DNA of 64,000 nucleotides from Photorhabdus cinerea (GTDB lineage: Bacteria; Pseudomonadota; Gammaproteobacteria; Enterobacterales; Enterobacteriaceae): positions 124,001 to 188,000 of the forward strand of contig NZ_PUJW01000007.1 in the NCBI RefSeq assembly GCF_011189575.1, read 5' to 3'. Every line of letters starts with the position of its first letter. Position 1 is the first letter of the stretch. The position numbers and the translations under genes were made by a program. Shown here one piece after another: positions 45,344 through 54,171 of this stretch. The notes beneath the pieces are model-generated. The model saw only the letters and a list, made by a program, of their open reading frames with translations. It did no database searches and was not told the origin of the DNA.

Positions 45344-45646
45344 CTAGCCATATTTTCTGCCAAAATCTTCATCGGAAGTACAGAGGTAAATAATAAATTC
45401 AACGAATGAGATAAGTGAAGGAATGAACGTCCAGCAAAATACCAGATATAAAATTCCCATACCTATCTTGCCCAAATAAAATTTATGAGCACCAAAGCCA
45501 CCAAGAAAAAATGCCAGTAATGCAGCCACAATTCTGTTATTACTACCAGAAGAATATGCTCTTATCATCGCCCCACAATGTGGGCACGACTGTGCAGATT
45601 CATGCAACATTTTTCCGCAGCCAAAGCATCCAATCATTCTTGACAT
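45344..45646 (-). CDS. TM2-domain protein with N-terminal zinc ribbon
   Basis: 100 residues. An N-terminal CxxC...CxxC knuckle (CFGCGK and CPHCGA) is followed by a TM2 domain of two short membrane spans. The domain has the family motif LGGFGAHKFYLGKIGMGILYLVF and the C-terminal Cys-Thr-Ser-Asp-Glu-Asp segment. The function of bacterial TM2 proteins is unknown. It is a single-gene unit convergent with hemY and followed by a terminator. Confidence 0.9.
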   Translation of the reverse strand: MSRMIGCFGCGKMLHESAQSCPHCGAMIRAYSSGSNNRIVAALLAFFLGGFGAHKFYLGKIGMGILYLVFCWTFIPSLISFVEFIIYLCTSDEDFGRKYG

Positions 45647-45788
45647 TTATATATTCCCTTTAAGTAGGTTAAAAAAAGTAACCAAACCTGTTTTATAGCG
45701 AAACCAGCAATCATATTTTCAGCTTTGCCTATATTAGATATTCATATCTGAACAGTTTATAGATCAAAGATATTCCTAAAGATGGGCC

Positions 45789-46000
45789 AAAAAAACACCT
45801 ACCTTAGAAAGATAGGTGTATAAATACAATCAGGTCTACAGACGGATAGTGCCTCACTCAACGTTGAGTCCGGTCGGTGATGAAAAGATAACTGCATCTT
45901 ATTCATCTGTGACATGGACAATAGGCACCGATAATTGGCTCTGCATCATCCCTGGGTTTATGAAGCCTATGCTGTCATAAGAAATAGGATGAGCATCTAC
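45789..46000 (-). ncRNA. glmZ: GlmZ small RNA
   Basis: About 212 nt on the minus strand. The 5' end GTAGATGCTCAT (from 46000), the internal GATGCAGAGCC, the core CAACGTTGAGTGAGGCAC (around 45850-45868) and GTAGACCTGATT match E. coli GlmZ in order. A terminator hairpin (ACACCTA/TAGGTGT, 45795-45819) and seven T residues end it. GlmZ base-pairs with glmS mRNA with Hfq to raise glucosamine-6-phosphate synthase; RapZ and RNase E inactivate it. It lies beside hemY, as in E. coli. A 67-codon open frame (45899-46102) overlapping it is spurious. Confidence 0.9.
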
Positions 46001-46011
46001 ATTTTTATGGT

Positions 46012-46028
46012 ATGCATTTAACGTGCCA
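46012..46028 (-). promoter_or_regulatory. Sigma-54 promoter of glmZ
   Basis: Minus-strand TGGCACGTTAAATGCAT (46028-46012) fits the sigma-54 consensus TGGCAC-N5-TTGCW with the GG and GC 12 bp apart. The -12 element lies about 14 bp from the proposed RNA start. Sigma-54 control of glmZ is known in several enterobacteria. Confidence 0.75.
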
Positions 46029-46123
46029 GCTTTTATACAAGTGAATAACTGCCTCGCTTTATCAGCTATTTCTCCATTTATTACAATAAGAAAGCAAACC
46101 ACGATAAAGCCAGCCTCATTAAC

Positions 46124-46141
46124 TGTCTCTTATTTGAGACA
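46124..46141. promoter_or_regulatory. GlrR binding site 1 upstream of glmZ
   Basis: TGTCTCTTATTTGAGACA is TGTC-N10-GACA, the consensus for the response regulator GlrR (QseF), which activates glmY and glmZ through sigma-54. It lies about 100 bp upstream of the promoter, a normal enhancer distance. Confidence 0.75.
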
Positions 46142-46187
46142 ATTCGTCCCACGTTTTAAATTTTTTAATTAAATTCAATATGTTATG

Positions 46188-46205
46188 AGTCTCTTATTTG
46201 AGACA
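46188..46205. promoter_or_regulatory. GlrR binding site 2 upstream of glmZ
   Basis: AGTCTCTTATTTGAGACA is the same 18-mer as site 1 with one mismatch in the first base, 64 bp further upstream. A half-site (AATAAGAGACT, 46323-46333) farther out may be a decayed third copy. The remainder of 46206-46375 shows nothing else. Confidence 0.7.
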
Positions 46206-46375
46206 GTTAATATATCAATTGTCGTCAGAATATAACAAAATAATAAATTGCCATATAAAACGAATGGTTAGTATCAAGAAGAAAAAAATTCACTGAACCT
46301 ATCTCAACAGAGCACACATTGAAATAAGAGACTAAAGAGGGAACAGAAAAATTGAGAGGTAGAAGCGCTGAATGC

Positions 46376-46398
46376 AAAAAAACCTGCCTAAGCAGGTT
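46376..46398 (-). terminator. Terminator of the Arg-His-Leu-Pro tRNA operon
   Basis: Arms AACCTGC (46381-46387) and GCAGGTT (46392-46398) with a 4-nt loop, followed on the minus strand by a T-run, 12 bp past tRNA-Pro. Confidence 0.85.
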
Positions 46399-46409
46399 TT
46401 TTCAGAATC

Positions 46410-46486
46410 TGGTCGGCGAGAGAGGATTCGAACCTCCGACCCACTGGTCCCAAACCAGTTGCGCTACCAAGCTGCGCTACTCGCCG
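46410..46486 (-). tRNA. tRNA-Pro(TGG)
   Basis: 77 nt with encoded CCA. Acceptor CGGCGAG, T-loop TTCGAAT, anticodon loop TTTGGGA giving TGG. Last gene of an operon equivalent to E. coli argX-hisR-leuT-proM. Confidence 0.97.
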
Positions 46487-46503
46487 AAATTTTTTCTTTT
46501 TTA

Positions 46504-46590
46504 TGGTGCGAAGGGGGGGACTTGAACCCCCACGTCCGTAAGGACACTAACACCTGAAGCTAGCGCGTCTACCAATTCCGCCACCCTCGC
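46504..46590 (-). tRNA. tRNA-Leu(CAG)
   Basis: 87 nt with CCA and the long variable arm of a class II tRNA (GTGTCCTTACGGACG). Anticodon CAG in the loop following GCTAG. Third in the operon. Confidence 0.96.
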
Positions 46591-46605
46591 GTGTCACAAA
46601 AAAGA

Positions 46606-46681
46606 TGGGGTGGCTAATGGGACTCGAACCCACGACAACTGGAATCACAATCCAGGGCTCTACCAACTGAGCTATAGCCAC
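46606..46681 (-). tRNA. tRNA-His(GTG)
   Basis: 76 nt, starting GTGGCTA and ending TAGCCACCCCA; anticodon loop TTGTGAT gives GTG. Second in the operon. Confidence 0.97.
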
Positions 46682-46748
46682 CATAGCTATTTACTAATTC
46701 GCTACTTACAACAGCAGAATAATCACCGCAGCTCTCGCACGCTATTAA

Positions 46749-46825
<77 letters not shown>

Positions 46826-46846
46826 TTAACGCCGTTGCGGATGGGG

Positions 46847-46875
46847 ATAGTACGGATTTAATGATATGCTGTCCA
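46847..46875 (-). promoter_or_regulatory. Promoter of the Arg-His-Leu-Pro tRNA operon
   Basis: Minus-strand TGGACA (46875-46870), a 17-bp spacer, then TACTAT (46852-46847) and the C-rich discriminator CCCC, typical of stable-RNA promoters. Confidence 0.65.
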
Positions 46876-46978
46876 GTGCTTTTTTAAAGAAATGATGCGT
46901 TTGATTACACCTTGTTCATTTCGTTGATAAAGCTAGCTCTCAATTTTCCTACCACCCCAGCTATGACAGCAAATTAAT

Positions 46979-48358
46979 CTATCGGGCTATTAGCTTTCTA
47001 CCACTAAAAAGCCTTACCAACCAATAAATCAGCGACACTATTAGCAAAAATCCTCCGCCTACCAGCAGTGAAAAACGGGTATCAGGGTTAATTGCCATGC
47101 CCACCAACACACAACATAAAAATGCCAATGTCAGATAATTTACATATGGGAACAAAATAGATTTGAAACTATGTTGTTTCAGTGCTGCTTGATGATGCTG
47201 ACGAAAACGCAGCTGGCTCATCAGAATAACAAACCACGGAACCATCCCCGGCAGGACACTAGCACTATAGACATAAACAAAAACCGCCTGTGGATTTGGG
47301 ATCAGGTAATTCAAACTGGAACCTACCATCAAGCACAAGATCGTAATGGCAATACAAGTTACCGGTACACCATTCTTTGACAATTTAGTCAGTGATGAAG
47401 GTAACTGGCGGTTTTGCGCCAATGCATAGAGCATACGTCCACCACTGTACATACCACTATTACAGCCGGAAAGTGCAGCGGTCAATACGACAAAGTTAAT
47501 CACGGCTGCTGCTGAAGTGATCCCTACTTTGGTAAATGTCATCACAAACGGGCTACCCTGTGAACCAACTTCTGTCCACGGAAATAATGTAACCACAATG
47601 AAAATCGCGCCCACGTAGAAAATCAGGATGCGCCAGAGAATATTGTTAATCGCTTTCTTTAACGTAACCTGTGGATTTTTAGCCTCCCCCGCCGTGATAC
47701 CTACCAGTTCCACCCCCTGATAAGATGCAACCACAATACAGAGCGCAAACAAGAACCCTTGCCAACTACCAGCAAAAAAACCACCATGAGCAGTCAAATT
47801 ACCCAATCCAATAGGTTGCCATTGATTACCGATGCCAAAAAATATCAGCGCCAGACCAACCAGGATCATCACGATAATTGTGGTCACCTTAATCATGGCA
47901 AACCAAAATTCTAGCTCACCATAAAGACGTACCGCCGCCAAGTTTGCCAAAGCGACCAATGCCACTGCAATTAATGCTGACACCCATTGAGGAAGTTCTG
48001 GGAACCAGAACTCGGCATAAACGCCAATAGCTGTTATTTCTGATATCCCTACTGCCACCCACATAAACCAATAACCCCAAGCGGTCAGGCATCCCCAATA
48101 TGGGCTGAGATATTTATGTCCAAAAGAAGCGAAAGAACCCGTGACAGGCTCAAGAAACAGCATTTCACCCATGGAGCGCATAATGAAGAAAACAAAAATT
48201 CCGGCAATAATGTAAGCCAGCAAAACAGAAGGACCAGCCCATTTCAGCGTGCTGGCTGAGCCCATAAACAGACCGACACCAATAGTTCCACCTAATGCGA
48301 TTAGCTCGATATGACGGGCTTCTAAACCTCGTTGCAGGCCCTGTTGTTGATCTGCCAT
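46979..48358 (-). CDS. yifK: YifK, amino-acid permease (APC family)
   Basis: 459 residues from the ATG at 48358 (MADQQQGLQRGLEARHIELIAL), which has an AGGGA ribosome-binding site; an ATG five codons upstream (48373) has none. It has twelve membrane spans with the APC start GGTIGVGLFMGSAST and the conserved SYQGVELVGITAGEAKNP. E. coli YifK transports serine and threonine. It sits between wecG and the tRNA operon, as in E. coli. Confidence 0.93.
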   Translation of the reverse strand: MADQQQGLQRGLEARHIELIALGGTIGVGLFMGSASTLKWAGPSVLLAYIIAGIFVFFIMRSMGEMLFLEPVTGSFASFGHKYLSPYWGCLTAWGYWFMWVAVGISEITAIGVYAEFWFPELPQWVSALIAVALVALANLAAVRLYGELEFWFAMIKVTTIIVMILVGLALIFFGIGNQWQPIGLGNLTAHGGFFAGSWQGFLFALCIVVASYQGVELVGITAGEAKNPQVTLKKAINNILWRILIFYVGAIFIVVTLFPWTEVGSQGSPFVMTFTKVGITSAAAVINFVVLTAALSGCNSGMYSGGRMLYALAQNRQLPSSLTKLSKNGVPVTCIAITILCLMVGSSLNYLIPNPQAVFVYVYSASVLPGMVPWFVILMSQLRFRQHHQAALKQHSFKSILFPYVNYLTLAFLCCVLVGMAINPDTRFSLLVGGGFLLIVSLIYWLVRLFSGRKLIAR

Positions 48359-48562
48359 AAATTCCCTGTCCATTGTTATGTGTTGTAATGTGTAATAGTC
48401 AAAATATACAAAACTGGTTTTGACCAGCCATAAAAATGGCAGGGATCAAAACATGTTTTTCCACTCAGTGGAATAAAAAATTACCTAATAATTAGTATTG
48501 ATAGTAAAAGCCCGGCAGGATCAAACGGTTATATAGACGCTGTGAAATGAATTTTTTGACAA

Positions 48563-48588
48563 CCTGTCGCAAATTGTTATACGACAGG
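48563..48588 (-). terminator. Hairpin after wecG (probable end of ECA operon)
   Basis: Perfect 7-bp arms CCTGTCG (48563-48569) and CGACAGG (48582-48588), 13 bp past the wecG stop. No T-run follows on the minus strand, so it may mark an end by processing or Rho. Confidence 0.45.
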
Positions 48589-48600
48589 CAGACAACACAT

Positions 48601-49338
48601 TTACAGGCGATTGAAGTAGTAATATCCCAAAAACTTCAATAGCTTAAACTGACGACGGATACGGCTTGGTTGTGATAACAAACGATAAAACCATTCAAGC
48701 CCAAGGTTCTGCCATACTTTCGGCGCACGTTTTACATGACCGGTAAATACGTCATAAGTACCACCAACCCCCATATAGAGAGCATCGAAATGAATTTTAC
48801 GGCAGTCGCGCATGAAAATTTCCTGCTTAGGCGACCCCATTGCAACTGTTACAATTGCTGCTCCGCTAGCATGAATCCGTTCAAAAACAATACTACGTTC
48901 TTCTGGTGTGAAATAACCATTCTGGCTGCCAACAATATTGACGTTCCATTGAGTCCGTAATTTGTTTTCCGTTTGCTCCAATATCTCTGGTTTTCCCCCA
49001 ACCAGAAAAACAGGTGTGCCTTCCTTGCCAGCACGTTCCATCATCGCTTCCCACAAATCTGCACCCGCTACACGAGAAACTTCAGCATCAAAGTATTTAC
49101 GGCGGATAGCACGTACAATACTGATACCATCGGCATACAGATATTCTACTTCACCTAACAAAGTACTCAGAATATTGTCTTCTTCTGCTGTCAGAACTTT
49201 TTCTGCATTAATTGCAACCAGAGTACCCGTCTTTACCTGCCCTCGCTGAAAAATATGGTCAAGAAAGTGCGCCATATCGCGGAAACCCCAAATATTCAAG
49301 CCGCGAATGTTATACTTAGGAATATTGTTTAGCTCCAT
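48601..49338 (-). CDS. wecG: WecG (RffM), UDP-ManNAcA transferase
   Basis: 245 residues, a GT26 (WecG/TagA/CpsF) glycosyltransferase with the conserved blocks NAEKVLTAEED, LYADGISIVRAIRR, VFLVGGKPEILEQTE and VAMGSPKQEIFMRDC. It adds ManNAcA to GlcNAc-PP-undecaprenol, forming ECA lipid II at the inner membrane. Last gene of the ECA cluster. Confidence 0.96.
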   Translation of the reverse strand: MELNNIPKYNIRGLNIWGFRDMAHFLDHIFQRGQVKTGTLVAINAEKVLTAEEDNILSTLLGEVEYLYADGISIVRAIRRKYFDAEVSRVAGADLWEAMMERAGKEGTPVFLVGGKPEILEQTENKLRTQWNVNIVGSQNGYFTPEERSIVFERIHASGAAIVTVAMGSPKQEIFMRDCRKIHFDALYMGVGGTYDVFTGHVKRAPKVWQNLGLEWFYRLLSQPSRIRRQFKLLKFLGYYYFNRL

Positions 49339-49354
49339 TTTCTTTCCTTAAATA

Positions 49355-50710
49355 TTACAACGGACGTTTTTGCGATAAAGCCAGGTTGCTAGTCAAATAT
49401 TTTCTGATAAGCCCAGCACTGTCAAACAGCCAATACAACAACTTAGCAACCACCAAACATAAACCAAAAATAATACAGAAAAACACCACACGGGAAACAA
49501 ATGAATCCAACCCTTCACGAGCCAGAACTATCATGTTGAAGATCGCCCCGAAGCAAAATGCCTGCAAAATAGCAGCCTTATAACGATTAGTCTCCTGTTT
49601 CCCCAACTCATAAATCCAGTCAAACCACTTAATTATCAACCCAACAACAATCGCACCAACCGGAATAAACAGCACTCCCCCCATAACAATCAAAGATCCT
49701 ATCAAAGTTGGGGAGATTGCCAAGCCGGAGTGGTTATCTAACACTTCCCAAGTAAAGTAATTTGCAGAATTCAACACAGCATCAGGGCGTCCTGGCCAAA
49801 GCCAGCTTGGAATGAAGACATAGAAATCACGGATAATAGGTGCCAACCCCTGAAAATCGATTTTGTCGTAGTTATTCAATAATAACGCAAAATTTTCCCA
49901 CGGAGAGAAAGTATCTCTTGTGAGATAAAGGAAAGTATAAAACGCTTCTGCACCACTAACATCCAAACTATAGCGTTTAAGTGCCAACCAGAACATACCA
50001 ACAATTCCCACTGCTCCCGCAGTTATCAGCATCCACAATGTTATCCAACCACGAACAATGCCGATAAACAGAAACAGCGCAAACGCAATAATAATATTAG
50101 CCCGCGTTCCCCCAACAATCACATAAGTCAAAATCCCGAAAGCAACCGTGCTTATCAGAAAAAACAGCCAGCGTAATTGTGTCGGCTTCAGGAAATAAAC
50201 GACTAGCATGGCTGGAATAAAGAAGTAAAAGAACCGTTTTAAGGCAACACCAGACACCTGACTGGAGAAAATCTGACTATACGACTGTAACTTAAACAAT
50301 AGAAAACCATTCTGCATGAAGAATAGCCCAACTGTCACAACCGCAACTAATGTCAGTAGTAACCATGTCAAATTAGTTTCTACCCGGTTCATGGTGAATA
50401 CAGGTGCTTTGGGTTGCCCAGAAGGTTTTTTTAGCCGAGTTTTATAACTGACGTAATAAATTGCATAGAAGCACGTTGAAGCCAACAGAGCATGTAACAA
50501 AGAGTCTACTGGTACCACCTCAACATCAAACTGAAAAACCAGCAAGCACGTCAGTGGGAAACCGAAATAGAACGTCAGCAAATAAAGCAATGAGAAGAAC
50601 ACATTAAAATTAAAACGTACACGCCGGAATTCCTGATAAGTTAGCGTCAGGATAAAAACCAGTGATATCAGGTAAACAGTAAATAATCCGCCAAACTGCG
50701 TTAAACTCAT
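49355..50710 (-). CDS. wzyE: WzyE, ECA polymerase
   Basis: 451 residues from the ATG at 50710 (MSLTQFGGLFTVYLIS), whose ATGA overlap with the wecF stop decides the start. About eleven membrane spans with a large periplasmic loop (DTFSPWENFALLLNNYDKIDFQGL...SWLWPGRPDAVLNSANYFTWE). It joins ECA trisaccharide repeats in the periplasm with WzzE. Confidence 0.96.
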   Translation of the reverse strand: MSLTQFGGLFTVYLISLVFILTLTYQEFRRVRFNFNVFFSLLYLLTFYFGFPLTCLLVFQFDVEVVPVDSLLHALLASTCFYAIYYVSYKTRLKKPSGQPKAPVFTMNRVETNLTWLLLTLVAVVTVGLFFMQNGFLLFKLQSYSQIFSSQVSGVALKRFFYFFIPAMLVVYFLKPTQLRWLFFLISTVAFGILTYVIVGGTRANIIIAFALFLFIGIVRGWITLWMLITAGAVGIVGMFWLALKRYSLDVSGAEAFYTFLYLTRDTFSPWENFALLLNNYDKIDFQGLAPIIRDFYVFIPSWLWPGRPDAVLNSANYFTWEVLDNHSGLAISPTLIGSLIVMGGVLFIPVGAIVVGLIIKWFDWIYELGKQETNRYKAAILQAFCFGAIFNMIVLAREGLDSFVSRVVFFCIIFGLCLVVAKLLYWLFDSAGLIRKYLTSNLALSQKRPL

Positions 50711-51792
50711 TGCTGCTCTCCTGCCGCTTTTGCCAGCGCCTGCCGCCAACCATCAACAAAGTTCGGGCTGAAGAAAGCTATTGTATTCCTGTCTAAGGAA
50801 AGCATCTGCCGTTGTGCTTCGGCAATCAATTGTCTATCCAAAGGATCGCCGAGGAAAAATACCGGTACCTGCTGTTCTGTCAGATCCTGCCAGAAAAGAT
50901 TTCGACGACTAAGTACAAACGGCACACCAAATTGTATCAACAGGCAAATTGTTCCAACCCCTTGCTGGCGGTCAAACATGAAATACCCTAAATCGCAACA
51001 ACGCAATAATGCCAGATAGTCATCAAATTCCATCTTTTGCTTAATAATTTTCAAACTTTCTGAGCAAAACAGTGATAAAGCCGTTTGCTCAACCTGAGCA
51101 ATATAAACCTGATTATTCTCTGGATAACCCATCGGAATGACTATTCGTACCTTATCACCAAATTGCTTATGAATAGCTTTGAGTGCGGCAATATGTCGGT
51201 TTGATCGATCACCGGAGTTCCCTAGCAAAATTGTCACTCTGTTATCGTCAGAAGGTGTTTTTTCTACCATCGTCAAAGCTGGCTCCATTCTGATTGGGAA
51301 ATAAAGCAATGATGTTGGTACCTCCAGATGATGCTGAGAATAAAAATGTGAATCCCCACGAGTCGCAAATACATGTTCCACCCGACTCTGCGCCAAACGA
51401 CGTAAAAAATAAAACAGGCGGAATTTCAACTGGCGAGAATCTTCATACAGATCTGCTCCCCAAGCATGCCACCAAAATTGATTACGTTTAATTTTTCCTG
51501 ACAACAGTGCCAACCACAAACCTGTATTAAATTGACCATGAAAAAAAAACCGGCAAGCTCTGTCTGATTGCGCTTTAGCAGTAACCGCCCGCGCCAGAAC
51601 TTTTTTACTGTCAAAAAATGTCATATCCAACTCCGGACAATCATCCAGAGAAGCTCGATTCCTGGTCACCACCATAAACTTTGGTTTGGCCGAAAAACCA
51701 ATTTCTTGCACTAATACATCATTAAAAAAGCGCAATACCGTTCGATTGTGATGCGGAATATCAGATCCCAGAACGTGAATTAGGGTAGTCAT
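50707..51792 (-). CDS. wecF: WecF (RffT), TDP-Fuc4NAc:lipid II transferase
   Basis: 361 residues, GT56 family, with FWWHAWGADLYEDSR, VTILLGNSGDRSNRHI and GDKVRIVIPMGYPENNQVYI. It adds the third sugar, making ECA lipid III. It overlaps both neighbours (wzxE upstream, wzyE downstream) by ATGA, so the three are translationally coupled. Confidence 0.95.
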   Translation of the reverse strand: MTTLIHVLGSDIPHHNRTVLRFFNDVLVQEIGFSAKPKFMVVTRNRASLDDCPELDMTFFDSKKVLARAVTAKAQSDRACRFFFHGQFNTGLWLALLSGKIKRNQFWWHAWGADLYEDSRQLKFRLFYFLRRLAQSRVEHVFATRGDSHFYSQHHLEVPTSLLYFPIRMEPALTMVEKTPSDDNRVTILLGNSGDRSNRHIAALKAIHKQFGDKVRIVIPMGYPENNQVYIAQVEQTALSLFCSESLKIIKQKMEFDDYLALLRCCDLGYFMFDRQQGVGTICLLIQFGVPFVLSRRNLFWQDLTEQQVPVFFLGDPLDRQLIAEAQRQMLSLDRNTIAFFSPNFVDGWRQALAKAAGEQQ

Positions 51793-53039
51793 GCTCGCCT
51801 ACGGTAAATAAGAAATACACCACAACAAAGGGTGAAATAAACAATATAAGTTGTCATATAGGCTTGTGCTGCACCTAACGCTCCATTAGCAGGAATAAGC
51901 CAGTGGGAAAAACCAGTAAGCAACAAAAACTGACTAACCTCAGTCAGCACATAAAAACGCAACGCAGCTTTGGCAATCACCAAATAACCAAAAACATAGG
52001 CACCCACTTTCAAGACATCACCAACCAACTGCCAAGCAAACAAATCACGCATAGCCGTAAATTTGTCGGAAAACAGCAACCAAATGGCAAAATCACGCAA
52101 CAACCATACAGTAAAACTTGCAACAGCCACCGCTGGCAAAACAAGTTTCAACGCCTTGACTATCTCATCTGATATTTCGACCTTACCCTGTAATCGTGAA
52201 AGCGTTGGCAACAGATAAACACTGAAAGAAGCCGTAATAAATTGCAGGTAAGCATCGGAAATACTACTTACACCTTGCCAGATACCCACATCATCCCAAC
52301 TATAATGCGCTGCCAGCAAGTTTCGCATCATAATATAAGCAACTGGTAAAGTGATAGAAGTCAACAAAGCCATAAGGGTAAATTTGCCGAGTTGACTAGC
52401 GAGTACCTTATCCCACATAGGCTTAAGAGCTGATAACGGAACCACTTTGCGATACCAAAGCATCAGCCCCGCAGGAAATATTATCAGTGCTGGCACTAAA
52501 GCCAAACCAGCCAAAGCACCTTCATACCCTCCAAGAGTAAAGCAGAGATAATAGGCCATCACACCAATTAAACTACCAAGAATAATCGCCAGGGCATTCC
52601 CCTGAGCATCCCAGTATCCTTTCAAAATAGCCAGAAAATAGTTGGCACTGGCAATACCCATTTGAATAAATGCGAGCGCCTGCACAACGGGTTCATAATC
52701 TCGATGGCCAAATAACCTAATACTGATTGACCCACTGAACAACAAAAAAATTACTGCCAACAGCGTGGAAAACCCCAAGATAATGGCAGAAGACGTTCCT
52801 AATACCGCACGCAGCCTTTCCGGTTGCTGCTGATATTCAGCAACATATTTAGTCACACCATTAAAAATACCTGCTCCTGCCAATACCCCCAGCACGGTAA
52901 TAAGTTGACGGAAATTACCCGCCAGCCCAACACCACTGGGACCGAAAGCAACTGCCAGTAATTTAACAATCAAAAGCCCCACACCGATCTTTATCAGTGT
53001 AGAGCCAGCAGTCCATACCGATGCTTTAGCCAGTGACAT
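51789..53039 (-). CDS. wzxE: WzxE, ECA lipid III flippase
   Basis: 416 residues with twelve predicted membrane spans; the family start SLAKASVWTAGSTLIKIGVGLLIVKLLA is clear. It moves undecaprenyl-PP-trisaccharide across the inner membrane. Starts 1 bp after wecE. Confidence 0.95.
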   Translation of the reverse strand: MSLAKASVWTAGSTLIKIGVGLLIVKLLAVAFGPSGVGLAGNFRQLITVLGVLAGAGIFNGVTKYVAEYQQQPERLRAVLGTSSAIILGFSTLLAVIFLLFSGSISIRLFGHRDYEPVVQALAFIQMGIASANYFLAILKGYWDAQGNALAIILGSLIGVMAYYLCFTLGGYEGALAGLALVPALIIFPAGLMLWYRKVVPLSALKPMWDKVLASQLGKFTLMALLTSITLPVAYIMMRNLLAAHYSWDDVGIWQGVSSISDAYLQFITASFSVYLLPTLSRLQGKVEISDEIVKALKLVLPAVAVASFTVWLLRDFAIWLLFSDKFTAMRDLFAWQLVGDVLKVGAYVFGYLVIAKAALRFYVLTEVSQFLLLTGFSHWLIPANGALGAAQAYMTTYIVYFTLCCGVFLIYRRRA

Positions 53040-53040
53040 A

Positions 53041-54171
53041 TCAGGAAAAGAATTCCTTGATATGTTTGATAACAGTTTGTTGCTCAGTCTCTGTTATGTT
53101 GTAAAACATTGGCAAACGTACCAAGCGATCACTTTCACTAGTAGTAAAGCGATCTTCTCCATGGAAACGGCCAAATTTCTCACCACCTGGGCTACTGTGC
53201 AGAGAAACATAATGGAATACCGTTAGTACACCAGCATCGTTCATATAGCTATTGAATGCAGAGCGTTCTCCAATATCTTTCAGCTTGATATAGAACATAT
53301 GGGCATTATGCTCTAATCCTTCCGGTATTACAGGCAATGTCAGGCGACCAACATCAGCCAAAGGTTTTAACGACTGATAATAGGTATCCCACAAGGCAAG
53401 ACGACGTTCATTGATTTTCTCAGCAGCTTCAAGTTGTGCCCACAAATAAGCAGCCTGAAGTTCTGACATCAGATAACTGGAACCAATATCACGCCAGGTA
53501 TATTTATCGACCTGACCACGAAAAAACTGGCTGCGGTTAGTTCCTTTTTCACGGACAATTTCCGCACGGGAGATCAGTGATTTGTCATTAATAAGTATTG
53601 CACCACCTTCACCACCAGAAGAATAGTTCTTGGTTTCATGGAAACTGTAACAACCGATGTGTCCAATAGTTCCCAATGCGCGGCCTTTATAAGTAGACAT
53701 TACGCCCTGTGCTGCATCTTCTACTACAAACAGATTATATTTCTCTGCCAAAGCCATGATTATATCCATTTCACAAGCCACACCCGCGTAATGAACAGGA
53801 ACAATCGCACGTGTTCTATCTGTAATCGCTGCTTCGATTTTAGTTTCATCAATATTCATGGTATCCGGACGGATATCCACAAAAACAATCGTTGCTCCAC
53901 GCAGTACAAATGCGTTCGAAGTAGAAACGAAAGTGAAACTCGGCATGATAACCTCATCACCGGGCTGGATATTTAGCAAAATAGCCGCCATTTCTAGCGA
54001 AGCTGTGCAGGATGGTGTCAATAGAACTTTCAGGCAATTGAAATGTTGTTCCATCCACTCTTCACAACGTTTGGTAAAACCACCATCCCCGCAGAGCTTA
54101 CCGCTCGCTATTGCCTGCTTCATATAATCTAATTCAGTGCCGACTACTGGCGGTCTGTTAAATGGAATCAT
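53041..54171 (-). CDS. wecE: WecE (RffA), TDP-4-keto-6-deoxyglucose transaminase
   Basis: 376 residues from the ATG at 54171 (MIPFNRPPVVGTELDYM), equal to E. coli; an upstream ATG (54219) lies well inside wecD. This DegT/DnrJ/EryC1-type PLP enzyme has its Lys in SFHETKNYSSGGEGGA. It makes TDP-Fuc4N. Its start overlaps wecD by 14 bp. Confidence 0.96.
   Translation of the reverse strand: MIPFNRPPVVGTELDYMKQAIASGKLCGDGGFTKRCEEWMEQHFNCLKVLLTPSCTASLEMAAILLNIQPGDEVIMPSFTFVSTSNAFVLRGATIVFVDIRPDTMNIDETKIEAAITDRTRAIVPVHYAGVACEMDIIMALAEKYNLFVVEDAAQGVMSTYKGRALGTIGHIGCYSFHETKNYSSGGEGGAILINDKSLISRAEIVREKGTNRSQFFRGQVDKYTWRDIGSSYLMSELQAAYLWAQLEAAEKINERRLALWDTYYQSLKPLADVGRLTLPVIPEGLEHNAHMFYIKLKDIGERSAFNSYMNDAGVLTVFHYVSLHSSPGGEKFGRFHGEDRFTTSESDRLVRLPMFYNITETEQQTVIKHIKEFFS

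Noticed and set aside
45899..46102. 67-codon minus-strand open frame
   Set aside because: It overlaps the glmZ RNA gene and its promoter; the DNA conservation pattern is that of the sRNA.
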